This document shows, piece after piece, positions 44,842 through 52,516 of a stretch of DNA of 64,000 nt. A model generated the notes under the pieces. It was not told where the DNA came from. It saw only the letters and a program-made list of their open reading frames with translations, and made no database searches. This DNA comes from an uncultured Collinsella sp. GTDB taxonomy: Bacteria > Actinomycetota > Coriobacteriia > Coriobacteriales > Coriobacteriaceae. Numbering within the stretch: the first letter of the stretch is position 1; the number at the start of each line of letters is the position of its first letter. A program made the position numbers and the translations under genes. The stretch is taken from NCBI GenBank assembly GCA_958413895.1, contig CATYVQ010000002.1:1-64000 (forward strand). Direction: 5' to 3'.

Positions 44842-45178
44842 CACATAACCTCCTTTTTGTCTACGTATTTCCTACACGACATGAAAGGAGTATACCTGTT
44901 TGGATTGTGGAATTATAGCTAAATTCGCAAAAGGTTGGATTATTTGTTTAAACGTCTAAGTTTGTTACAAATTGATTACGTTGCCGGTTTACAGCTTATT
45001 GCCTGCTAAATCGTGATTTGCTGATTGCTTTCAAAGACATATAAAGGTGCACTGTTCGTTAAGACCACTTTTAGGTGGATCCCAATGCGTCTGCGTGCCG
45101 CCATTTTGTTTAAACAGACATGACTTGACTAACCGAAGCAAATATGTTTAGAACTCTAGCCCATGTAGTCATTGGATG
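44842..45178. other. Regulatory region of the mannose PTS operon
   Basis: About 340 AT-rich bases. The 8-bp palindrome GTTTAAAC occurs at 44946-44953 and 45108-45115, each preceded by TTT, so a possible operator pair. A hairpin CCAC/GTGG lies near 45065. No sigma-54 box of the GG-N10-GC type was recognised. No gene seen. Confidence 0.5.
44912..44917 (-). promoter_or_regulatory. Candidate -10 box of the PTS operon
   Basis: TATAAT on the minus strand about 75 bases before the manX start; the -35 region is weak, in keeping with a regulated promoter. Confidence 0.45.
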
Positions 45179-45598
45179 TTAGGCGATGTGGAGTGGGTTG
45201 GCGGCGTCGACGGCGTCGGAGGGGTCATCGGGAACAGTGTCTGCCGGGTCCTCGTCGGGGGTCTCGATCTGTTTGATCATGACCTCTTGGCCCTGCAGCA
45301 GGTATGTCTCGCCGCTACCGCAATGGGGGCAGGTCTTGCCGTGCTCGACCGTCGCGTAGTCGCAGCCGCACGCCTCGCAATGTGTCACGGCCTCGACGGA
45401 CTCCACGATAAGCTCCGCGCCCTCGGTGATAGGCTTTTTATCTGCTGCCCAGCGCCAAGCGTCGAGCAGCAAGTCGGGAACGACGCCCGAGACCTCGCCC
45501 AGCAGCAACGTCACGCTCGAGACGCGACTCACGCCATTGGCGCGCGCCACATTCTCGACATCGCGAATGATGTGATAGACGATCCCCAGCTCGTGCAC
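45179..45598 (-). CDS. hypA: HypA-like hydrogenase nickel chaperone
   Basis: Small nickel-binding maturation factor of 139 residues. The N-terminal MHE, needed for nickel binding, is intact (start GTG read as Met). A zinc module CEACGCDYATVEHGKTCPHCG holds two CxxC pairs. The C-terminus carries an extra acidic tail of about 30 residues (DEDPADTVPDDPSDAVDA) not usual in the family. The ribosome site is AAGGA. It follows the Fe-S flavoprotein gene by about 40 bases on the same strand. No other hyp genes or hydrogenase are in the window, so its role is unclear from context. Confidence 0.85.
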   Translation of the reverse strand: MHELGIVYHIIRDVENVARANGVSRVSSVTLLLGEVSGVVPDLLLDAWRWAADKKPITEGAELIVESVEAVTHCEACGCDYATVEHGKTCPHCGSGETYLLQGQEVMIKQIETPDEDPADTVPDDPSDAVDAANPLHIA

Positions 45599-45636
45599 TT
45601 TTTTCCTTCCGTCGTTCCCTTACCTGCCATGGCTAC

Positions 45637-48414
45637 TTACTTGCGGCCAAACTTAATCTTGATGGCGCGCTTCAAAGCATACTTGCCCAGGCTCGGGAGC
45701 TTTTGCTCGTATTTGACCATCGTTGAGCACTCGGGGCGGTCGCGATCCAGATGGATGGCGTCGAACGCGCACTTGGTGGTGCACAGACCGCAGCCGATAC
45801 ACTTGTTGGGGTCGACGATCGAGGCGCCGCAGCCCAGGCAGCGAGCGGTCTCGGCGCGCACCTGTTCCTCGGTAAAGGTCTCGACGTACTCGCTAAACGG
45901 CGCGGCCTTCTCGCGTTCGCGGTCCACATGCGCAACCTCGCGGCTCGCGTTGTCGTAGCTCTCGAGCACAACGTCGTCGCGGTCGAGCGCGGTGTAGCGT
46001 CGCTGGTTGCGGCCGATGGTGAGCGTGGAGCCCGGCTGCACAAAGCGATGGATGGACACCGCAGCCTCGTGACCGGCGGCGATAGCGTCGATGGCAAAGC
46101 TGGGGCCAGTGTAGACGTCACCACCCACAAAGATGTCGGGTTCGGCGGTCTGGTAAGTCTGGGGATCGGCAAGGGCGCCCTGGCCGCGGCCGAGCTCCAC
46201 CTTGGAGCCAGCCAGCAGGTCGCCCCACACAATGGACTGGCCAATCGACATGACGACACGGTCGGCATCGACACGGCGCAGATCGTTCTCGTCGTACTCG
46301 GGCGCAAAACGGCCCTCGTTGTCAAAGACGCGCGTGCAGCGCTTGAAGGTGATACCGCACACACGACCGGCCTCGTCCAGGTGAATCTCCTTGGGGCCCC
46401 AGCCGCAGCTGATGTGAGCGCCGTCCTCAACGGCCTCGCGACGCTCCTCCTCGCTGGCGGGCATCTGAGCCTCGCTCTCCAGGCAGAACATCTCAACGTG
46501 CTCGGAACCCAGACGGCAGGCGTTGCGGGCAACGTCGATGGCCACGTTGCCGCCGCCCACCACAATGGTGCGGCCGGACAGGGTATCGATCTTGCCGCCG
46601 TTAACCTCGCGAAGGAAGTCGACGGCCACGGTCACATCCTCGGCGTCCTCGCCCGGAATACCGGCGAGGCGGCCGCCCTGGCAGCCGATGGCCACATAGA
46701 AGGCCTTAAAGCCCTGCGCGCGCAGCTCGTCGAGCGTCACATCGCGACCGACCTCCACGCCATAGCGGAACTCGGCGCCCATCAGGCGAATGATCTCGAC
46801 CTCGGCCTCGATAACGTCCTTCTGCAGCTTAAAGCTGGGAATACCGTAGGTGAGCATGCCGCCCGGGCGCTCGTTCTTCTCGAACACGACAGGCTTGTAG
46901 CCCTTCTCGGCCAGATAGAAAGCACAGGACAGACCGGCCGGGCCGGCACCGATAATGGCGATCTTCTGCTCGAAGCCGCCGGCACGCGTCGGCGTCACCA
47001 CAGGCGGGATATAGCGGGTCGCGGCATCCAGATCGCGCTGGGCGATGAACTTCTTGACCTCGTCGATAGCCACGGCGGCGTCCACACGGCCGCGGGTGCA
47101 GGCATCCTCACAGCGGCGGTTGCACACACGGCCGCAGATAGCGGGCAGCGGGTTCTCGCGCTTGATGAGCGCTAGGGCCTCGTCATAGCGGCCCTGAGCC
47201 GCGAGCTTCAAATAGCCCTGAACGGCGACATGCGCGGGGCAGGCCGTCTTGCAGGGAGCGGTGCCGGACTCATGCGTCTCGATGCGGTTGTCGTTGCGGT
47301 AGTTTGGCGACCACTTGGTGTGGTCCCACTTGGTGGCATCGGGCAGCTCCTGGCGCGGATACTCGGGCACCTGTCCGCCCGCCTTTTTGCTGCAGAGCTT
47401 CTGGCCCAGCTTGGCGGCGCCGGCCGGACATACCTCAACGCAGCGACCGCAGGCCACGCACTTGTCCTTCTCGACCTTGGCGACATAGGCCGAGCGCGAC
47501 AGGTTGGGCGTGTTGAACAGCTGCGAGGTGCGCAGGGCATAGCACACGTTGACGTTGCAGTTGCAGATGGCGAAGATCTTGTTCTCGCCATCGATATTGG
47601 TGATCTGGTGCACAAAGCCGTTGTCCTCGGCCTGGCGCAAGATGTCGTAAACCTCGTCGCGCGTCACGTAATGGCCACGATCGGTCTCGACCACGTAGTC
47701 GGCCATATCGCCCACGGCGATGCACCAATCGGCCGGGTCGTCGGCACAGCCCTCACCCATCACGCGACGGCTCGCACGGCAGCTGCAGGTGCTGGCAGCA
47801 TACTTGCCATCGTATTTGTCGAGCCAGTGCTCGATATGCTCAATAGGCACCGAGGTGCTCGCGGCGTCAATGGCCTTTTCGACCGGAATGACGTGCATGC
47901 CGATACCGGCGCCTCCGGGCGGCACCATCGGCGTAGCCTTGGACAGCGGGCCCTTGGATGCCTGTTCAAAGAACTTGGCATAGACCGGATGCTCCTCGAG
48001 CTGGCTCATGCGCATGTTGAGGAACTCGGCGGAACCCGGCACCAGCATGGGTAGCACCCACTGCTTGGCGCGCTCGGGGTTTTCCCAGTTGTACTCGAGC
48101 AGACCCGTGTAGCTCATGTCGTCGAGCATCTTTTCGATATCGGCCTCGGGCATGCCGGTGAGCTTGACCATCTCGGGCAGCGTATAGGGACGGCGCATCT
48201 TCATCTTGCAGAGCACTTCGGCCTGCTCGTCGGTTGCGGCCTCGGCAAACGACCAGTACTCGTAGCCCAGCAGCTCATCGCGATGCAGCAGGCGGTTGGT
48301 GCAATGCTCGCACAGCTTGACGATGGCCTCGCGCGGATGCTCCGGCAGCGGCGGCACGAACTCCGAACCGATGTCGGGCTCGGTGTAGCTAATTCCCGGT
48401 CCGTTGAGAATCAT
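45637..48414 (-). CDS. Large Fe-S flavoprotein oxidoreductase (GltD-like with ferredoxin domains)
   Basis: A 925-residue modular cytoplasmic protein. Residues 1 to about 350 form an unusual N-terminal Fe-S region: a cysteine set CSCRASRRVMGEGC (near 208), CNCNVNVC (near 282) and a ferredoxin site CVACGRCVEVC (near 320). The middle (about 390-850) is a GltD-type domain with C-rich N-cap (CGRVCNRRCEDAC), an FAD site IIGAGPAGLSCAFYLAEKGY (near 490), an NAD(P) site VVGGGNVAIDVARN (near 625) and GGDVYTGPSFAIDAIA. The C-terminus has CLGCGASIVDPNKCIGCGLC. It probably shuttles electrons between NAD(P)H and ferredoxin or another donor. Divergent from the TetR gene; ATG 48414 with AGAAGGGA. Substrate not assignable. 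Confidence 0.85.
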   Translation of the reverse strand: MILNGPGISYTEPDIGSEFVPPLPEHPREAIVKLCEHCTNRLLHRDELLGYEYWSFAEAATDEQAEVLCKMKMRRPYTLPEMVKLTGMPEADIEKMLDDMSYTGLLEYNWENPERAKQWVLPMLVPGSAEFLNMRMSQLEEHPVYAKFFEQASKGPLSKATPMVPPGGAGIGMHVIPVEKAIDAASTSVPIEHIEHWLDKYDGKYAASTCSCRASRRVMGEGCADDPADWCIAVGDMADYVVETDRGHYVTRDEVYDILRQAEDNGFVHQITNIDGENKIFAICNCNVNVCYALRTSQLFNTPNLSRSAYVAKVEKDKCVACGRCVEVCPAGAAKLGQKLCSKKAGGQVPEYPRQELPDATKWDHTKWSPNYRNDNRIETHESGTAPCKTACPAHVAVQGYLKLAAQGRYDEALALIKRENPLPAICGRVCNRRCEDACTRGRVDAAVAIDEVKKFIAQRDLDAATRYIPPVVTPTRAGGFEQKIAIIGAGPAGLSCAFYLAEKGYKPVVFEKNERPGGMLTYGIPSFKLQKDVIEAEVEIIRLMGAEFRYGVEVGRDVTLDELRAQGFKAFYVAIGCQGGRLAGIPGEDAEDVTVAVDFLREVNGGKIDTLSGRTIVVGGGNVAIDVARNACRLGSEHVEMFCLESEAQMPASEEERREAVEDGAHISCGWGPKEIHLDEAGRVCGITFKRCTRVFDNEGRFAPEYDENDLRRVDADRVVMSIGQSIVWGDLLAGSKVELGRGQGALADPQTYQTAEPDIFVGGDVYTGPSFAIDAIAAGHEAAVSIHRFVQPGSTLTIGRNQRRYTALDRDDVVLESYDNASREVAHVDREREKAAPFSEYVETFTEEQVRAETARCLGCGASIVDPNKCIGCGLCTTKCAFDAIHLDRDRPECSTMVKYEQKLPSLGKYALKRAIKIKFGRK

Positions 48415-48505
48415 GGTTGTCCCTTCTCTTGCCACAGCCCGGCGAGACCGCGGCGCCCCTCTTTTTACGGGCTCGACATGCCCCCATGCCGTTCACCCGC
48501 CATTG

Positions 48506-48543
48506 TTGACATTGTGTCAAAAATAGTATTGACGAACCGTCAA
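48506..48543. promoter_or_regulatory. Inverted repeats between flavoprotein and TetR genes
   Basis: TTGACATTGTGTCAA (48506-48520) and TTGACGAACCGTCAA (48529-48543) are both 15-base inverted repeats with arms starting TTGAC. They lie in the divergent region and are likely TetR operators overlapping the promoters (TTGACA can serve as -35). Confidence 0.65.
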
Positions 48544-48601
48544 CAATATTCAAGACTGTTAGGCGAACGGTCAGGCAAAAGAGGATGAAAGGCGGCAAAA
48601 C

Positions 48602-49264
48602 ATGGGCAACAACACAGCAGATACCTCTGTGGTCGATGCCATCCCCGCATCCGATAGCGCGGCAAAGCGCTTGACGGGCGACGAACGCCGTCGCGAGATT
48701 CTCGCCGCCGTGCGCACCGTGAGTTCCGAGCTGGGCGTGTCCCACCTATCGGTATCGGCCGTGACCAAGCGAGCCGGCTGCACGCGTTCATTGTTCTACC
48801 ACTACTTTGCCGACATGGACGCCGCCGTCACCGCTGTTATGGACGAGGCGATCGACGGCTTTATCTCCGAGCTCGAGCAGTGGAACGCCGGCCGCACCGT
48901 CGGTGATATCGAGGGCGCGCTCGACACCGTCGCCCCGCTCTTTAAGCGGCTGGTCGCCAGCGGCCACGAACTGCCGCACACTCTGACCTCCAACAGCGGC
49001 GCACTCTACGGCGGCTTTCTGCACAACGTGGTTCAGCGCGTGGCTCAGTACATCTGCGACACCACCGTGGTGGATTTTGTCGCCCATCACGAGCTGCGCA
49101 TCGATCATGTCTACGAAACGTTCTACACCCTCATCATGGGTCTTTTGATGTATATCCGCACGCACCCCGATGTGCCCGACGAGACGGTCAAGGAAATCAT
49201 CGCCTCGACACTCCACATCGAGGGCTATACCGCCAAGTATCCGGAGCGCATGCCCCAGAACTGA
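48602..49264 (+). CDS. TetR-family transcriptional regulator
   Basis: A 220-residue regulator. An N-terminal tail of about 25 residues precedes the HTH domain (about 30-76), with recognition helix SAVTKRAGCTRSLFYHYFADM. The rest is the variable ligand-binding domain. It is divergent from the Fe-S flavoprotein gene and 63 bases upstream of the membrane-protein gene; the paired TTGAC inverted repeats between are probable operators. A plausible reading is that it controls both directions. Ribosome site AAAGGCGG. Confidence 0.9.
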   Translation: MGNNTADTSVVDAIPASDSAAKRLTGDERRREILAAVRTVSSELGVSHLSVSAVTKRAGCTRSLFYHYFADMDAAVTAVMDEAIDGFISELEQWNAGRTVGDIEGALDTVAPLFKRLVASGHELPHTLTSNSGALYGGFLHNVVQRVAQYICDTTVVDFVAHHELRIDHVYETFYTLIMGLLMYIRTHPDVPDETVKEIIASTLHIEGYTAKYPERMPQN

Positions 49265-49327
49265 CGACATTTGGCCAAACTGCCCGCGATCAGAAGAGGG
49301 GCCGCGGGCGTGTGAAAGGAGAGCAGC

Positions 49328-50335
49328 ATGCTGTTCGATGTTTGGGGTAGCGATACCCTTATCCACTGGGCCGGCTGGGCCATGGTCTTTATTGGCCTGA
49401 TCGTGCTCAACGAGGTCGGCCGCCGCACCAAGCTGGGCGCGGCCATCATCTTTGGCGTGGCTCCGCTGGCCATGACCATCTACTGCGTCGCCATCGCCAT
49501 CGGCGTTTCGCAGGGTGCCGAGTGGGCGCTCACCAACCCCACCCATGTGTATCAGAACAGCTGGTTCCACTACGCCAAGGTATACGCGGCGCTGGCCGGT
49601 TGCTGGGGCTTCATTGCCATTAAGTACCAGTGGGGCAAGATTGGCAAGGCGCATTGGTTCCGCGCGTGGCCGTTTGTGATCGTCGCCATCAACATCTTGA
49701 TCGCCGTCGTGTCCGACTTCGAGAGCGCCTATCACTTCTTTGTCCTGGGCCAGTCCACTTGGGTCACCTCCGAAGGTGCTACGCAGCTGGCCGGCTGGAA
49801 CAACGTGTTCAACGGCATCGCCGGTCTCATCAACATCTTCTGCATGACCGGTTGGTGGAGCGTCTACGCCTCCGAGGACAAGACCGATATGCTGTGGCCC
49901 GACATGACCTGGGTCTACATCATCGCCTACGATATCTGGAACTTCTGCTACACCTACAACTGCCTGCCCACCCACTCCTGGTTCTGCGGCTTTGCGCTGC
50001 TGCTGGCGCCCACCGTCGCCGCCTTTATCTGGAACAAGGGCGGCTGGATCCAGAACCGCGCCTTTACGCTGGCCATTTGGTGCATGTTTGCCCAGGTGTT
50101 CCCGTACTTCCAGGAGGAGTCCATCTTTGTAACCCACTCCACGCTCGACCCCGGCGCCGCTACCGCGGTCTCGATCGCTGCGCTGATCGCCAACGTCGCC
50201 GCGATCATCTACATCGCCTACCGCGCCAAGAAGCTCGGCCGCAATCCCTACAAGCAGGATGTCTTTGAGGGCACCAGCGACTGGGAGAAGGCCACCGCTC
50301 GCCGCGCCAAGGTTGATTACGCGCACGCTGAGTAA
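49328..50335 (+). CDS. Multi-pass membrane protein, probably DUF5692
   Basis: A 335-residue protein with about nine membrane helices rich in Trp and Phe. From memory it resembles the DUF5692 family; the assignment is not certain. The central stretch TDMLWPDMTWVYIIAYDIWNF and a loop with CLPTHSWFCGF are distinctive. The C-terminal 40 residues are cytosolic and charged. Ribosome site AAAGGAG seven bases before ATG. Likely co-transcribed with the TetR gene. A role as transporter or enzyme cannot be decided; paired with the divergent flavoprotein it may belong to one redox pathway. Confidence 0.7.
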   Translation: MLFDVWGSDTLIHWAGWAMVFIGLIVLNEVGRRTKLGAAIIFGVAPLAMTIYCVAIAIGVSQGAEWALTNPTHVYQNSWFHYAKVYAALAGCWGFIAIKYQWGKIGKAHWFRAWPFVIVAINILIAVVSDFESAYHFFVLGQSTWVTSEGATQLAGWNNVFNGIAGLINIFCMTGWWSVYASEDKTDMLWPDMTWVYIIAYDIWNFCYTYNCLPTHSWFCGFALLLAPTVAAFIWNKGGWIQNRAFTLAIWCMFAQVFPYFQEESIFVTHSTLDPGAATAVSIAALIANVAAIIYIAYRAKKLGRNPYKQDVFEGTSDWEKATARRAKVDYAHAE

Positions 50336-50405
50336 CGCGCCTGACGCAAACATCGCTTGAGCACGAAGCCGCATAGCCGGCTCCGCGCAACTCAAGGCAC
50401 TGCAG

Positions 50406-50446
50406 AGCCCCCGGAATGTGATTCGTTCGCGTTCCGGGGGCTTTTT
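50406..50446 (+). terminator. Terminator after the DUF5692 gene
   Basis: AGCCCCCGGAA / TTCCGGGGGCT, 11-bp perfect stem, 15-nt loop, then TTTTT. Confidence 0.9.
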
Positions 50447-50568
50447 GCTGCCGCGAGGATGCGGCTGAACGATGCGCTCGGGTTAAATCGAATCTTATAT
50501 TTCGCGTGCGCTTTATATGGCTCCATTTTTGGGTACAGTGTTGTCCCGATATTGAGCTTGGGGGATAT

Positions 50569-52071
50569 ATGAAAGATGAGACGATGGGCCAAGAGGATGC
50601 GGCCCAAGATGCAGAAGCGTGTGCCGAGGCCCTGGAGAGCCTAGACCAGATCGCGCTGGCCGAGATTGCGTTTGACGATTCGAGCGTTGATGTGCGGGAT
50701 GAGCCGGAAATCGAGGCGCAGCCCGATGATCAGGATGCAAAAGACGATGGCACCGCGCTCACCGAAGACGAGGCGGGGCACGAGGAATCCGAATGCGAGG
50801 CCGACGACCGGCCCGAATCCGACACGAGCGAGGAAACCATCTTGCTCGACAGCTTGCCGGCCGAAGATTCGCTGACCCGCGAGCTTCCCGGCCTGGGCTC
50901 CGCGCCTGCCGTGGACGAGACCATCGCCATGGGCGATATTCCCCTACCGTCCGTTCCTTCGGCACACGAAGCCGAGGTTCGTCATCGCAAGATGTCGCCC
51001 AAGCGCCGCAACCTGATGGTTGCCGGCGTTGTGGCCGTCGCGCTCGTCGCCGGCGGCGCAGGCTACGCAGCCTGGAACGGATACCGGCAAGAGCAGGCTG
51101 CCATCACCGCCGCCAATGCCCACACGATGATGTCGGTGCAGATTGGCGTACACGCCGCGGGGCTCGACTGTTCCGCCGGCTCCAAGATTCCCGTGCAGGT
51201 GAGCGGGCAGGATTCCGACGGTTCTTCCGTGAGCGAAACACTCTATGTTGACGAGCACGGCCGTGGCATCAAACTGCTACCCGGTGACTACACGCTCTCC
51301 ATTGCCGCCTCCCCCATCGCGTCCGACGGCACCGTCTATACCGTGCCGACCACCAAGGCGCAGGTCACCATTAAGAGCGATGGGCAGGATTTGAGTGCCC
51401 AGGCCACCTTTAAGCTTAAGGTGCCTTCGGCCGACACGGTGACTGACGACCAAATCGATGCCGCCGCCAAGTATGCCGAGGAAGGCGGCGCGAGCTCCGC
51501 CGCCACCGCCAAGGTGCTCCAGCAGGCGGCAACCGCGCGGCGCGACGCCGCCGTCAATGCCGTGAGCGCGCAAAAGGCACAGGCGGCCCATGATGCCGAC
51601 GCCCGTCACAAGGCAACCGACCTCTACCAGCTCGATATCCCCGTCGAGTGGTACGGCAAGGTCGAGACTTGGCAAAATGGCAGCACGCTATGCATCTATC
51701 TTGCCGGCGACAGCGATACGCCGATTGTGACGATCGTCGCGGTGCGCGAGGGCGAGAGCTTTACGCCCGATGAGGGCGATACGGTTTTGGGTGCGGCCAA
51801 TCTAGGCAACGGTTATACCGTCTACGCCAGCGGTCCTGTCTATCCGTATGTAATCCCGCAAACCATCAACGGGCGCACGCAGAACCCCGTGTCAACCTAC
51901 CCCATGGACACGGCCATTGAGCTTGTCGAGCTTACGACCGGCAACCGCTACACCTATAGCCAGATCAAGAACGTACTGGTCGGCAAAGACGGCAAAGCCG
52001 ATGCCGCGACCAAACTCGAGACCGACTACCTCGCGCAGATCCTGCTGCCGAGCATCAAAGCCCAGGACTAG
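50569..52071 (+). CDS. Single-pass membrane protein with acidic N-terminus
   Basis: A 500-residue protein I do not recognise. Residues 1-140 are a very acidic, disordered cytoplasmic region (Asp/Glu-rich with EETILLDSL and DETIAMGDI, two similar Thr-containing motifs that would suit phospho-dependent FHA binding). A basic stretch RKMSPKRRN leads into one helix (about 149-170). The outer domain has a predicted beta-rich part (about 185-285), a helical Ala-rich part (300-350) and a C-terminal domain (about 355-500) with YGKVETWQNGSTLCIYLAGD. The start has GGGGG five bases upstream. Monocistronic; palindrome at 52098 follows. The phospho-motif idea is inference. Confidence 0.7.
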   Translation: MKDETMGQEDAAQDAEACAEALESLDQIALAEIAFDDSSVDVRDEPEIEAQPDDQDAKDDGTALTEDEAGHEESECEADDRPESDTSEETILLDSLPAEDSLTRELPGLGSAPAVDETIAMGDIPLPSVPSAHEAEVRHRKMSPKRRNLMVAGVVAVALVAGGAGYAAWNGYRQEQAAITAANAHTMMSVQIGVHAAGLDCSAGSKIPVQVSGQDSDGSSVSETLYVDEHGRGIKLLPGDYTLSIAASPIASDGTVYTVPTTKAQVTIKSDGQDLSAQATFKLKVPSADTVTDDQIDAAAKYAEEGGASSAATAKVLQQAATARRDAAVNAVSAQKAQAAHDADARHKATDLYQLDIPVEWYGKVETWQNGSTLCIYLAGDSDTPIVTIVAVREGESFTPDEGDTVLGAANLGNGYTVYASGPVYPYVIPQTINGRTQNPVSTYPMDTAIELVELTTGNRYTYSQIKNVLVGKDGKADAATKLETDYLAQILLPSIKAQD

Positions 52072-52097
52072 CCGGCCCGAAGACAGCCGCCCAACGC

Positions 52098-52164
52098 AGT
52101 TGCGGTGAAATAGGGATTGTTTTTGCTGGTCAAACCGCAAAACAGTCCCTATTTCACCGCAACT
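52098..52164. repeat. AGTTGCGGTG palindrome, copy 2 (GTCCC)
   Basis: Perfect 19-bp arms at 52098-52116 and 52146-52164, continuing inside with TTGTTTTTGC / GCAAAACA. The right side has CAGTCCC. The arms match the 41482 copy closely. It lies 27 bases beyond the preceding stop codon. Confidence 0.8.
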
Positions 52165-52188
52165 TATTGGTGGCCTTTTGGGTGGCAC

Positions 52189-52383
52189 TCAGCGCCACGG
52201 ATCGGCTTCGAACATCGGCTCGCGCTCGGGGCGGCGGTCGCTGTAGGGATCGTAGCCGTCGTCGTCCTCGTTCTCGGCACGGATGTAGGGGTCGCGCGGC
52301 TTGGGTGCCGGTTTGGACGTGGGCTTGGGTGCGGCGGATGCGGCATCGGTCGCCGGCGTGTTCGTCTTGTTCTTGTCTATCAT
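52189..52383 (-). CDS. Small Pro/Asp-rich protein
   Basis: A 64-residue protein with no recognised domain. The middle has a PKPTSKPAPKPRD spacer, followed by an acidic patch with two DPY motifs (RDPYIRAENEDDDGYDPYSD). AAGGAG stands eight bases before ATG 52383 and two before an earlier ATG, so 52383 is the best start. It is between a palindrome and the clpB terminator, transcribed toward the palindrome. Probably real given the ribosome site and sensible composition, but not certain. Confidence 0.5.
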   Translation of the reverse strand: MIDKNKTNTPATDAASAAPKPTSKPAPKPRDPYIRAENEDDDGYDPYSDRRPEREPMFEADPWR

Positions 52384-52435
52384 CTGCATATCTCCTTGCC
52401 ATGCAATCGTGTTCAACATCATCGATTGTCGCACG

Positions 52436-52470
52436 AAAAAGGGCGGCGGACCCAATTGGATCCGCCGCCC
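52436..52470 (-). terminator. Terminator of clpB
   Basis: GGGCGGCGGA / TCCGCCGCCC with a 10-nt loop, followed on the minus strand by TTTTT, about 45 bases beyond the clpB stop. Confidence 0.9.
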
Positions 52471-52516
52471 TTGGCGTTTAGAGACGGCTGGCAGATTTTA
52501 AGGCATGGCCCAAAAT

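Noticed and set aside
42985..44922. Long plus-strand frame opposite the PTS IIC and IIAB genes
   Set aside because: Shadow; the minus strand has clear PTS domains with ribosome sites.
44842..45178. Sigma-54 promoter for the mannose PTS
   Set aside because: No GG-N10-GC element was found; a TATAAT box fits better.
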